NCBI RefSeq assembly: GCF_004214895.1
Contig: NZ_CP035952.1
Span: forward strand, 806,001 to 870,000
Source: Pseudomonas tructae
GTDB lineage: Bacteria; Pseudomonadota; Gammaproteobacteria; Pseudomonadales; Pseudomonadaceae
DNA length: 64,000 nt
Reading direction: 5' to 3'
Of the stretch, positions 28,001-35,857 are shown one piece after another (within the stretch, counting starts at the first letter, position 1; each line of letters begins with the position of its first letter). The translations under genes were made by a program, and so were the position numbers. Below the pieces are notes generated by a model, which made no database searches, was not told the DNA's origin, and was given only the letters and a program-made list of their open reading frames with translations.

Positions 28001-29455
28001 CGTGTCTTCCTCTAGGTTCAATGTTTTCTTGGTGATAAAGATTTTATCAGGATCATCACCTCTGCCATAAACATGTCTGATAATATCCGATAGGCTTTTG
28101 CGGGAGTAGCGAAGCAGTGCCGCCGGTGCGCTAAGCTCGATATATTCGTGTTGGCTAATTGAGCTATTGTTGATGAGTGATGTGTAATACGCTTTGCTGT
28201 ATGCATTCCATGTGTCACGTTGTTTTGGTGATGAATTTTTCAGCCAGTCTGGCAAACGCTTGTCGAATATTTTTTGATTTCGACTTTCAATAATCGCGCC
28301 CGCGTGAAGTTTGCTCGCCAGATGAGCAGCAGTTTGATCTACAGTCATAAATGATGGCGCGTGACCTTTGCGAGCGTTTTGCGTTGCAAAGACAATGTTT
28401 TGCTTTTGTTGCTCCAGCAAACCCCGAACGCTGTGGGTGAACGCTGGGCCATCAATCGGAGGGTAACTGAAGGGAAGCGCTTCAGCCAAACCATTGGAGA
28501 TCGCCTCTATACGCGATCTTTCTTTTTCCGTAACATAATCTTTTAACAACTCACGTTGATGCCTGTCAGACAACAGTGCCCGCATGTTATTGGAGAAATC
28601 AGCACCGTTGGTAAACACCATCAAACCTTGCCCAGGTAACAAGACCAGTACGGGAGCGTCTCCCTTGTCCGGCTGCTGGGTGGGGCTATCGGTTACGACG
28701 ATAGCGCCATGAACCGGTAATGAATGGCCACTGTCTTGCAAGGCCAGGCTGAATTTACCGGGTTGATTTACGTTGGTGACGTCTGTCTCAGTCGCCAGCA
28801 GACGATCCAGTAAGTTTTTTGCCTCGGGCATCAGCGTGCCATCGATCCTGAGTAACTCCCCTTCCTGTCGACGTTGTGCGCACAAACGGGCACCGAGCCA
28901 ATGGCTCGGTGTAGCATTCTGCCCTAAAGAATTGTGCGGTTGAGACCAGAATTTATCCACCGCGTGCCGGTAGTCATGCATGCTGACTTCCAGCACTTCC
29001 TCGAGAACTTTTTCAAACCCGTGCTCTGATATGACCGTTACTCGATCACTGTCAGCGGTCGCGGTAGGGCTGTAATAGAACCCTGTGGCACCAGAGTCAT
29101 AGGTCGGAATTTGCCCTGTATTGATAGCGGTCTGAAGTATTGCCGATAATTTATTAGTCGAGGTGATTTGGCGTGTGGGTAGGCTGTTGTTATCGCGCTT
29201 GTCGTAATGATCAATATACTCGGTAAGATAAAGCTCGTCTGGATCGAATGACTGAGGTAATCCAGGAAATTTTCTAAGAAGCTTTTCCAGGTACAAGCGT
29301 TCTGCCATGGCTTGGAAATTTGGCCGCAATTGCAGCATGCGCCAGATTTCCTCGTCTGTCTTCAGTAGCTGCTGTGTGGCTTCTTCACTCTCTGTAACTG
29401 CAATGGGCATTTTTTTTTCATCGTTGCCATCGAGGGTGGTTGAATGTGGGCTCAT
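25076..29455 (-). CDS. Giant DUF6543-type toxin with C-terminal Dam-like methyltransferase-fold domain
   Basis: The product is 1459 residues; the ATG at 29455 has AGAGGT five bases upstream. The first ~900 residues resemble dermonecrotic-toxin-like DUF6543 proteins, with a hydrophobic segment near 775-815 and a beta-rich module at 889-937 also seen in the toxin at 2861. A Pro/Ser-rich linker at about 940-975 follows a basic KRK. The C-terminus has the order of Dam-type adenine methyltransferases: MPGAV where KWAGGK sits, motif I EPMAGSGHY (1113-1121), NDWNPLISW with D1138 matching ADIN, a long helical insert, then VVLSGHF (S1352) where catalytic DPPY should be, and IITNTYSPY and EFLLVVND as in Dam's end. 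Base composition is clearly AT-richer than the flanks. No immunity gene is adjacent. Function is inferred, and the methyltransferase may be inactive or changed. Confidence 0.7.
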   Translation of the reverse strand: MSPHSTTLDGNDEKKMPIAVTESEEATQQLLKTDEEIWRMLQLRPNFQAMAERLYLEKLLRKFPGLPQSFDPDELYLTEYIDHYDKRDNNSLPTRQITSTNKLSAILQTAINTGQIPTYDSGATGFYYSPTATADSDRVTVISEHGFEKVLEEVLEVSMHDYRHAVDKFWSQPHNSLGQNATPSHWLGARLCAQRRQEGELLRIDGTLMPEAKNLLDRLLATETDVTNVNQPGKFSLALQDSGHSLPVHGAIVVTDSPTQQPDKGDAPVLVLLPGQGLMVFTNGADFSNNMRALLSDRHQRELLKDYVTEKERSRIEAISNGLAEALPFSYPPIDGPAFTHSVRGLLEQQKQNIVFATQNARKGHAPSFMTVDQTAAHLASKLHAGAIIESRNQKIFDKRLPDWLKNSSPKQRDTWNAYSKAYYTSLINNSSISQHEYIELSAPAALLRYSRKSLSDIIRHVYGRGDDPDKIFITKKTLNLEEDTHLATSLGWKPETKSLTELGLSNVSWFDTINIFVTVTITDELDQPIEWLDIWKIRNIVQIADIADTYDKKLQRLVTDENRQSYVATLHAALRLQLLEAEMRQLMSANCVAIVQAALARPDASTREKINNRGVTVNAVMIGDAAVQDVITFETLPSGSGKLVVYLPNVVEGEELREFANHNDLWSWMSSSQKIKDYLLGRVPAHSVAKARSILNGDPGPSGADWSIENEFHFYSASPPDYSYILAQLEYTLHTRPIAGDFLKKSFDTQISNARTNADTLTTSNTEKFKSDLITGGLLALDVITTFLPIKVTLAIALTRCLYAGLSAVEAFRQRDYDASLSHFADAMMTLLFDSVGELALFRLLRHTPRPSSATSHSLHTQLSVPNTRIDGLTANAKGVYRDAYADYYVRSNDGTVFQIKSDFQGGGEQVQIINPNTRIETGLFLDLDQQGLWQKVGGVRGGGKRKAESLTGPPEATSPTPGPSQAGSSPPAPEAPSVWNGQLTVDGAAIGPFSLKDSSYAETFKLVNTSRVTRNEFYPFVWPKDKAPSDYRRQLTNHPSLSVKALTTADNIEEKITTFHQWGMQVDLNSLKFFPMPGAVAEELKELNGGLIASILNLQKNNNAAIERLIEPMAGSGHYSNYARALGFEGEMIVNDWNPLISWTQKEIVAQPDLVKQHIAAIKKDMFDLAQQRGISLDPELLSHRYQSTAAAKAASNAPNVSELREDVKDYFNDCIRTLVEIKNDKPFIAQPTRPSVISKLKNGRVVSESNAFLAALFYIAQNNAAVGGVVEIRKLLTGVHSLHFPITLMNRDFNILTLFSNISTASTNKINYISHIHSRAKKPTAFLNHDGWELLSREATKPSDFVVLSGHFSDVYLHENDFMRKIQAHVLPLNEKGVKVIITNTYSPYKENSFKALGFHTFRQARQPGPTAKPRAEFLLVVNDAALQAAKEAQAVVNASRTVPTRQWQALPPQVV

Positions 29456-29640
29456 TACGACCTCTGCTACTCGGTTAAATATATTGTGTTCGCAGTGGCA
29501 TGTTTACGTTGTTCTACTTTTTTTTTAATCTTGAAATTATTCCTATACAGAGTGCGGTAGCCATCACGTTATTTAAGTAAGTTCTGAAGAGAGTTCTTGA
29601 TTTTGGCAAAACACTCAGATTCCAGCCGCTGAGTTTTCCG

Positions 29641-29880
29641 ATGAGGCAAATAACCATTCGCCAATGGCGAGTACGCCGGTAAGCGCAAGCAGGCCCGCAA
29701 GAAGTTGTCCCTGATCAAGATGGATCGGGTGCTGCCATGCAAGGGCTTGATTGCCTTGATCGATCTGTATGTCTCAAGGGTGAAGGCGGGCGTCTGGCGT
29801 ACCCATCGATGGCGATGCTGCGCGTGCATCTGATGCAGAACACGGCGCGCTGGGTGACGCTGTTCGCTCTGTCGAATCTA
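29641..29880 (+). pseudogene. IS5-family transposase remnant (frameshifted, truncated)
   Basis: Translating with two frame corrections (near 29656 and 29778) gives MRQIT, FANGEYAGKRKQARKK, MDRVLPCKGLIALI and GEGGRLAYPSMAMLRVHLMQ, the N-terminus of IS5-type transposases (compare MKQMTFAD.EYAGKRKQTR). The match fades after LMQN and the rest of the transposase is missing. No terminal inverted repeats are visible. The surrounding 29456-30131 region has no intact gene I can support: an AT-rich leader upstream of the toxin to about 29640, this relic, then about 250 bases in which I see nothing. Confidence 0.75.
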
Positions 29881-30131
29881 TGAATGGCACGGTGGCATTT
29901 GCTGATGAATGCAGGAGAGGTGTGTCCGTAATATAGGAAAAGGCTGTTGCGAGGCACTCGCGGCGGCTAAGTAAGCTCAGAAGTGGCGGATGGTTTGGTT
30001 ATCTTTGGCCAAATCACCGCCTCTAAAATCGGCAAGGGCTGAAGTCGACCGGAAATACAGGGCTACTTCAGACCATCCTTAAAGGTACTGATGGCCGATC
30101 CATCGGGCACGGCCTTGCATCGTGAGGGGGC

Positions 30132-31094
30132 TTACTTGCGCAACCCTCCGCGAGCCATCTGCAACAGTTCCCGCGCCCTGCCGGTCAGTCGCTTCAAGCC
30201 GCTGTCCGGCTTCACCGGGCTCAAGCCCTGTTGCCTGACCCAGTCCTTCCAGCGAATCCGCTCATCCCTGACCAGCCAGCCTTCTTGCCGGGCAAAACTT
30301 TCGGCCAGGAACAGGCCACGGGTGCTGGCCGCCACCAGCCGGTCCTTGCTCAGGGTGTAGAGTTCGGCCCGGGGCTGGCCATCTTCCAGTGGCATCAGGT
30401 ACAGATCAGGGCGTTTGCGGTTGAGGCGGGCAACCAGCTGGTCGCCTTCAAGGCGTTCGTCGACGTGGAACAGGCTCAGTGACTTCGCCTCACGTGGTAC
30501 TTGCAGGCACAGGTCGTAGATCAGTTGCAGCGAAGCGGTCGGCAAGTGCACATACGCCCGTGGCCGCTCCAGCAGCTGCAGGTTGGCGCAGCGCACCGGG
30601 CGCGCCGCACCCGATTGCGGGGTCAGCACGAAGGGCAGGGCTTCGCGGTAATGCAGGGCATCGGCGTAGGGCGCCGGCAGCCAGGTGTCGTTGAAGCGGC
30701 CACCCAGCCAGCCTTCCGGGGTTTCCAGCAGGCATTCTTCAGCCACTTCCTGGATCGCCGTATGCAGCGGCAGGTTCAGCTCCTGGGCCGGGACATAGCC
30801 TGAAATCAATTTCAGCACGACATCGCCACGGTCCTGGCGGCGCTGGCGCACCAGTACCCAGTAATCGCGGTTTTGCCAGCGCAGGGTCAGGCGCACCGAG
30901 ACGCCGAGGTTGGCCAGCTCCACAGCAAAGCGCTGGCTATCGTCGAGCTGGATCGGCTTGCGTCGCTGCAAGGTCTGGGCGAAGTTCAGCGGCATGCCGA
31001 TGCTCTGGTACACCAGGCCTTCGGGGCTGGCTTCAACATGCAGGGGCAGGGTCTTGAAGTTGCTCGGGTTCTTGCGGATCAGCGTTCGCGGCAT
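30132..31094 (-). CDS. Conserved pseudomonad protein with degenerate Nudix-like box
   Basis: The 320-residue soluble protein is not one I can assign a function. Residues about 115-130 read TAIQEVAEECLLETPEGW, which resembles the REVxEExG core of a Nudix box, but the leading Gly and first Arg are lacking. Homologues are common in Pseudomonas and are sometimes labelled metal ABC transporter ATPase; no Walker motif is visible, so that label looks wrong. It is the last gene of a minus-strand cluster, 47 bases after the aldo/keto reductase. Confidence 0.6.
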   Translation of the reverse strand: MPRTLIRKNPSNFKTLPLHVEASPEGLVYQSIGMPLNFAQTLQRRKPIQLDDSQRFAVELANLGVSVRLTLRWQNRDYWVLVRQRRQDRGDVVLKLISGYVPAQELNLPLHTAIQEVAEECLLETPEGWLGGRFNDTWLPAPYADALHYREALPFVLTPQSGAARPVRCANLQLLERPRAYVHLPTASLQLIYDLCLQVPREAKSLSLFHVDERLEGDQLVARLNRKRPDLYLMPLEDGQPRAELYTLSKDRLVAASTRGLFLAESFARQEGWLVRDERIRWKDWVRQQGLSPVKPDSGLKRLTGRARELLQMARGGLRK

Positions 31095-31141
31095 GTCGGC
31101 TCCTTCTTGCGTTGGGGTCGGCCGCGGCGGCGGCGTAGGTT

Positions 31142-31951
31142 TCAGCGGCGCAGCACCTTGGCAACGGTTGCCACGTTGTGGGCCAGGTGCAGCGGATTGA
31201 TGGTGCCGACAATAGCACTGCTGACGCCGGGGTGGGCGAATAGCAGTTCGAAGCTGGCGCGCACCGGGTCAACCCCCGGGCTCAAGCACACATGACCACT
31301 GGCCAAGGCCTTTTTCACCAGGATTGCCTTGCCGTGTTCGGCAGCATAATCGATCACCGGCCGTTCGGCCTGTTCGTTCAGATTGTAGGTGACCATGGCG
31401 CAGTCGCCGTGCTCGAGTGCCTTGAGGCCGCCTGCCGCGGTTTTGCCAGATAGCCCGAAGCCGCGAATCTTGCCTTCCTGTTTCAAGGCTGCGAGGGTCT
31501 GGTAGACCTCCTCTTGCTCAAGGATGTGCAGGTCGTTGCCGTCGGAGTGCACCAGCACCAGGTCGATGCAGTCGGTCTCCAGGCGCTTGAGGCTGCGCTC
31601 GATGGAAAAGCGCGTATGGGTTGCGCTGAAGTCAAAGCGCGACTGGCCCTCTTCGAACTCTTCACCGACCTTGCTGACAATCACCCAGTGGTCACGCTGG
31701 CCACGCAACAGCGGGCCCAGGCGCTCTTCGCTGCGGCCATAGGCGGGCGCGGTGTCGATCAGGTTGATGCCCAGCTCGCGGGCCTGGGCCAGCAGCAAGC
31801 GGGCTTCACCATCGTCGGGAATGGTGAAGCCGCTGGGGTATTTGACGCCCTGGTCGCGGCCGAGCTTGACCGTGCCCAGGCCCAGTGGCGACACCATCAG
31901 GCCGATACTGCCGAGGGGGCGACGCAAGTCGTGCAGGCTCGGCAGGCTCAT
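31142..31951 (-). CDS. Aldo/keto reductase
   Basis: The 269-residue TIM-barrel oxidoreductase starts at ATG 31951 (MSLPSLHDLRRPLG), which overlaps the stop of the FAD gene by four bases (ATGA). The catalytic tetrad is visible: Asp and Tyr in DTAPAYGRSEERLG, Lys in VIVSKVGEEF and His in LVLVHSDG. It should reduce carbonyls with NADPH; the substrate is not evident. Coupling to the FAD-dependent oxidoreductase suggests related substrates. Confidence 0.88.
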   Translation of the reverse strand: MSLPSLHDLRRPLGSIGLMVSPLGLGTVKLGRDQGVKYPSGFTIPDDGEARLLLAQARELGINLIDTAPAYGRSEERLGPLLRGQRDHWVIVSKVGEEFEEGQSRFDFSATHTRFSIERSLKRLETDCIDLVLVHSDGNDLHILEQEEVYQTLAALKQEGKIRGFGLSGKTAAGGLKALEHGDCAMVTYNLNEQAERPVIDYAAEHGKAILVKKALASGHVCLSPGVDPVRASFELLFAHPGVSSAIVGTINPLHLAHNVATVAKVLRR

Positions 31952-33123
31952 GGCAGCAGTTGCTCCCACACCGGCAGGGCCATGGGCGGGCGTGGCAGGT
32001 CGGGCAGGGCGGCGAGGCCTGCGGGCTTGATACCGTCGCGCTCAAGGTTGGCCAGTACCCGGTCGCTGAAGTCCGGAGCAAGGGCCAGCTTGGTCGGCCA
32101 GCCCACCAGCAGGCGCTGCTGCTCGGCGAGGAAGGCGTTGTCTGGGCGTACCAGGCCCGATTGTGCAGGCTCGGCGCGATCGATGCGCACCGTGGCCCAG
32201 CGCACCTGGCTCAGGTCGATCCATGGCAGCAGGTTGCCGACTTCTTTTTTCGCGGCGGCGATCTGCGCCTCTGGCTCACGGGCGACGCCGTCGGCTTCGG
32301 CCAGGTCGCCGCCCAGGTACCAGACCCACTGGCCATCGGCGGCCGGGTGGCTGGTAACGGTGATGCGTGGTTTCGGTCCGCCGCCCAGGCAGTGGGCATA
32401 CAGTGGCTTGAGGCTGGCGCCCTTGGCCATGACCATGTGCAGTGGCCGCCGCTGCATGGCCGGTTGGCTCAGGCCCAGTGCCTCGAGCAACGCTGCATTG
32501 CCGGCGCCAGCGCTGAGCACGACACGTTGAGCGCGGATTTCGCGGCCATCGACGCGCAAGCCAGCCAGCTCGCCATTGTCGTTCAGCGGTTCGATGGTTT
32601 CTGCGGCCAGCAGGCTGTCACCGGCCAGCTCGGCGAGCTTGTTCAGCAGGCTCGGCACGTCGATGACCAGTTCGGCCAGACGATAGACCTTGCCCTTGAA
32701 GGCGCGGTCCTGCAGGGCGGGGGGCAGTTGCTCACCTTTGACCTGATCGACCCGGCCCCGCACCGCTTTGCTGGCGAAGAAGCTGGTGAGGTTGCCGGCC
32801 AGGGTGCCTGGGGACCACAGGTAGTGGGCTTCCGAAAGCAGGCGCACGCCGGCCAGGTCCAGCTCGCCATTGCCGGCCAGGGCCTCGCGCCAGCGCCGGG
32901 GCATGTCGGCAATCGCTTCCGAGGCACCGGTCAGGGCACCATGCAACGCATACTTGGCGCCGCCATGGATGATCCCCTGGGATTTGAGCGTCTGCTCGCC
33001 ACCGAGGCTGGCGCGTTCCACCAGCACCGTCGAATAGCCGAGTCGGCGCAGGCGGGCATTAAGCCAGAGGCCTGCGACTCCGGCGCCGACGATCAGCACA
33101 TCGGTGGAAATTACGGTTGGCAT
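31948..33123 (-). CDS. FAD-dependent oxidoreductase (DAO family)
   Basis: This 391-residue protein opens with a dinucleotide-binding fold, DVLIVGAGVAGLWLNARLRRLG, and a following VLVERASLGGEQT, typical of D-amino-acid-oxidase-like flavoproteins such as glycerol-3-phosphate or glycine oxidases. A second motif, VVLSAGAGN, sits mid-protein. Substrate is unknown. It lies between the SMR gene (68 bases upstream) and the aldo/keto reductase (ATGA overlap). Confidence 0.82.
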   Translation of the reverse strand: MPTVISTDVLIVGAGVAGLWLNARLRRLGYSTVLVERASLGGEQTLKSQGIIHGGAKYALHGALTGASEAIADMPRRWREALAGNGELDLAGVRLLSEAHYLWSPGTLAGNLTSFFASKAVRGRVDQVKGEQLPPALQDRAFKGKVYRLAELVIDVPSLLNKLAELAGDSLLAAETIEPLNDNGELAGLRVDGREIRAQRVVLSAGAGNAALLEALGLSQPAMQRRPLHMVMAKGASLKPLYAHCLGGGPKPRITVTSHPAADGQWVWYLGGDLAEADGVAREPEAQIAAAKKEVGNLLPWIDLSQVRWATVRIDRAEPAQSGLVRPDNAFLAEQQRLLVGWPTKLALAPDFSDRVLANLERDGIKPAGLAALPDLPRPPMALPVWEQLLP

Positions 33124-33191
33124 GCATGAACCTCACAAGCGTGGACAGACGCCCAGTATACAGCCTGTGAGGCATTGCACCCGGTTGCCGA

Positions 33192-33524
33192 TCAATGCCC
33201 GGCGGTTTTCGAGAAGACCTGGATCACCACCACGCCGCCAACGATCATGGCCATGCCGAGCATGGCGGGCAGGTCCAGCTTCTGCCCGTAGATCACCAGG
33301 GCGGCGATGCTGATCAGGACAATGCCCAGGCCTGACCAGATTGCATAGGCGATACCGACCGGAATGCTGCGTACCACCAGGGTCAGCATCCAGAACGCCA
33401 CCGCATAACCGCAGACCATCAGCAGCAGCGGCAGGGGCGTGCTCAGGCCCTTGACGGCTTTCATCGAGGCGGTGGCGATGACTTCGGCGCAGATGGCGAT
33501 AGCCAGGTAGGTGTAGGCATTCAT
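33192..33524 (-). CDS. Small multidrug resistance (EmrE-like) transporter
   Basis: The 110-residue protein has four transmembrane helices and the SMR signature: Glu14 in the first helix (CAEVIATASMKA) and IWSGLGIVLI in the third. SMR dimers exchange protons for quaternary ammonium compounds or guanidinium. It is divergent from a LysR gene, which may control it, and leads the minus-strand cluster. Confidence 0.9.
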   Translation of the reverse strand: MNAYTYLAIAICAEVIATASMKAVKGLSTPLPLLLMVCGYAVAFWMLTLVVRSIPVGIAYAIWSGLGIVLISIAALVIYGQKLDLPAMLGMAMIVGGVVVIQVFSKTAGH

Positions 33525-33586
33525 GTCGGTGATCCTCTGTTCTGGCTGGGCATTTTAGAGCAAGCCTGAATGGGGTAAAGTCATTA

Positions 33587-33607
33587 CCTATCTTTTCTGG
33601 AGATAGG
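33587..33607. promoter_or_regulatory. Inverted repeat in the SMR-LysR divergent region, candidate LysR operator
   Basis: CCTATCT (33587-33593) and AGATAGG (33601-33607) form a perfect 7-bp dyad with 7-base centre, ending three bases before the lysR ATG. The size fits a LysR-type site; binding is inferred. Confidence 0.45.
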
Positions 33608-33610
33608 TTG

Positions 33611-34501
33611 ATGGCTGAGCAGTGGAACCTGGAGCAGCTGCGCATGTTCGTACGGGTCGCTGAGTTGCGTTCGTTCTCGGCGGTGGCCCGTGAACAGCGC
33701 AAGGCGCAATCGGCGGTGAGTAATGGCATTGCCCTGCTCGAAACCGACCTGGGCGTGACGTTGTTCGAGCGCAGCAGCGGCCGCCAGCCACGCCTGAGCG
33801 AAGCTGGCGCGACCTTGCTCGAAGACGCCCGTGAACTTTTGCGCCAGTGTGAGCGCCTGGATGGCCGGGCCCTGGCCTTGATGCGCGGGCAAGAGGCACA
33901 GTTGCGCGTGGCGCAAGATGAGGCCATGCCCTATCAACCGGTGATCGACAGCCTCGATGAACTGGCCCGGCAGTTCCCCTTGCTCGAAGTGCAGATGGCC
34001 AGTGGCGCCCAGGGTGATGTGGCGCGCAAGCTGATTGAGCGGCGCGCCGATCTGGGCCTGTTGTTTCACCACGACCATATGCCGGTGTCGCTGGAGCGCC
34101 GGGCGCTGGGGCGGATTGAAATGGTCACGGTGTGTGCCGTGGATCATCCCCTGACCCAATTGGAGCGAGTGACCCGCCAGGACCTGGCACGGCACCGCCA
34201 GTTGCTGATTACCCCGCAAGAAAGCGGCTACCCCGGGGGCGAGCCGATAAGCCCGCAAATCTGGCGCGCCGACAGCTTCTACGCCATGGCCGAACTGCTG
34301 ATGCGCGGCCTGGGTTGGGCCTGGCTGCCCCGGCATGTAGTGCAGTACCCCACGTACCAGGCGCAAATGGTCGAGCTGGCCAGCGAATGGGCGCCGCCGG
34401 CGCTGGTGGTAGAGTTGGTATGGCGTCGGGACGAGCCACTGGGGCCAGCCGCGCAGTGGTTGGCCGAGCGCTTCGCAGTGCACTTGCGTGCAATTGGCTA
34501 G
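33611..34501 (+). CDS. LysR-family transcriptional regulator
   Basis: The 296-residue protein has the LysR winged helix at residues 5-63 (LRMFVRVAELRSFSAVAREQ, ending LFERSSGRQPRLSEAG) and a periplasmic-binding-like effector domain. ATG 33611 is preferred to a TTG three bases upstream. It faces the SMR gene across 86 bases, the usual arrangement of a LysR regulator and target. The effector is unknown. waaA starts 15 bases after its stop, so some read-through into waaA is likely. Confidence 0.9.
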   Translation: MAEQWNLEQLRMFVRVAELRSFSAVAREQRKAQSAVSNGIALLETDLGVTLFERSSGRQPRLSEAGATLLEDARELLRQCERLDGRALALMRGQEAQLRVAQDEAMPYQPVIDSLDELARQFPLLEVQMASGAQGDVARKLIERRADLGLLFHHDHMPVSLERRALGRIEMVTVCAVDHPLTQLERVTRQDLARHRQLLITPQESGYPGGEPISPQIWRADSFYAMAELLMRGLGWAWLPRHVVQYPTYQAQMVELASEWAPPALVVELVWRRDEPLGPAAQWLAERFAVHLRAIG

Positions 34502-34515
34502 TACACTTCGGCGCC

Positions 34516-35784
34516 ATGAACAGAACCCTCTATACCTTGCTGTTTCACCTGGGCCTGCCGCTGGTTGCGCTGCGCCTGTTCCTGCGTTCGCGCAAGGCGC
34601 CGGCCTATGGCCAGCGCATCGCTGAGCGTTTCGCCTTGAAGCTGCCGGCCATGGCCAGGGGCGGGATCTGGGTACACGCGGTGTCGGTAGGCGAGAGCAT
34701 TGCCGCCGCACCGATGATTCGTGCCTTGCTGCAGGCTTATCCACAGCTGCCGATCACCATCACGTGCATGACCCCGACCGGCTCCGAGCGGGTCCGGGCG
34801 ATGTTTGCCGATCAGCCGCGCATCCAGCACTGCTACCTGCCTTACGATTTGCCCTGGGCGGCCGCACGCTTTCTTGATCATGTGCAGCCCACGCTTGCGG
34901 TGATCATGGAAACCGAGCTGTGGCCCAACCACATCCATCAATGCGCCAAACGCGGCATTCCCGTGGCCCTGGCCAATGCGCGGTTGTCCGAGCGCTCGGC
35001 CCGCGGCTATGCGCGCTTTGCCGGGTTGACCCGGCCGATGCTGGCCGAGATGAGCCTGATCGCGGCGCAGACCGAGACCGAAGCGCAGCGCTTTCGGCAA
35101 CTGGGTGCACGGCCTGAATGCGTGCAGGTGACCGGCTCGATCAAGTTCGACCTGAGTATCGACGAGCAATTGTTGCCCCGTGCGCGCGCCTTGCGTGAGC
35201 AGTGGCAGGCCGGCCAGCGGCCGGTCTGGATCGCGGCCAGTACCCATGAAGGTGAAGACCAGGTCATCCTCGCCGCCCACCGGCAATTGCGTGAGCATCA
35301 TGCCGACGCGCTGCTGATTCTGGTGCCGCGACACCCGGAGCGCTTCAACAGCGTGTTCGAGTTGTGTCGTCAGCAGTTTTCCACCGTCCGCCGCTCCAGT
35401 GGCGAACCGGTGAGTACTGACAGCGCGGTGCTGCTTGGCGACACCATGGGCGAACTGCTGTTTCTCTATGCCCTGGCCGACATTGCCTTTGTCGGCGGCA
35501 GCCTGGTGCCCAATGGCGGGCACAACCTGCTGGAGCCGGCGGCGCTGGCGCTGCCGGTGCTCAGTGGCCCGCACCTGTTCAACTTCCTGGAGATCGCGGC
35601 GATGCTGCGTGGGGCCGGAGCCTTGCTGGAAGTCGATGATAGCCAGGGGCTGGCGACAGAAGTGCGACGCTTGATCGAATTGCCTCGTGATGCGCAGCGC
35701 ATCGGGGCTGCGGGGCTGGCGGTGATGAAGGCTAACCAGGGGGCGTTGCAGCGTTTGCTCGGGGGCTTGGGGCGATTGCTCTGA
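34516..35784 (+). CDS. waaA: 3-deoxy-D-manno-octulosonic acid transferase WaaA
   Basis: The 422-residue enzyme adds Kdo from CMP-Kdo to lipid IVA at the inner membrane. An N-terminal membrane anchor (LYTLLFHLGLPLVALRLFL) precedes the GT-B fold. The catalytic base Glu60 lies in VSVGESIAAAP, and the C-terminal domain has the CMP-Kdo region GGSLVPNGGHNLLEPAALALP. Length and motifs match Pseudomonas WaaA. ATG 34516 follows the LysR stop closely; a much longer in-frame extension is an artefact. An inverted REP pair follows. Confidence 0.96.
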   Translation: MNRTLYTLLFHLGLPLVALRLFLRSRKAPAYGQRIAERFALKLPAMARGGIWVHAVSVGESIAAAPMIRALLQAYPQLPITITCMTPTGSERVRAMFADQPRIQHCYLPYDLPWAAARFLDHVQPTLAVIMETELWPNHIHQCAKRGIPVALANARLSERSARGYARFAGLTRPMLAEMSLIAAQTETEAQRFRQLGARPECVQVTGSIKFDLSIDEQLLPRARALREQWQAGQRPVWIAASTHEGEDQVILAAHRQLREHHADALLILVPRHPERFNSVFELCRQQFSTVRRSSGEPVSTDSAVLLGDTMGELLFLYALADIAFVGGSLVPNGGHNLLEPAALALPVLSGPHLFNFLEIAAMLRGAGALLEVDDSQGLATEVRRLIELPRDAQRIGAAGLAVMKANQGALQRLLGGLGRLL

Positions 35785-35787
35785 TGT

Positions 35788-35852
35788 CATCGCGGGTCAA
35801 GCCCGCTCCCACAGAGAACCCCTCAACTGTGGGAGCGAGCTTGCCCCGCGAT
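35788..35852. repeat. REP inverted pair
   Basis: Two inverted REP units with a short spacer lie between the convergent waaA and TolC-family genes. Confidence 0.85.
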
Positions 35853-35857
35853 GCGTT

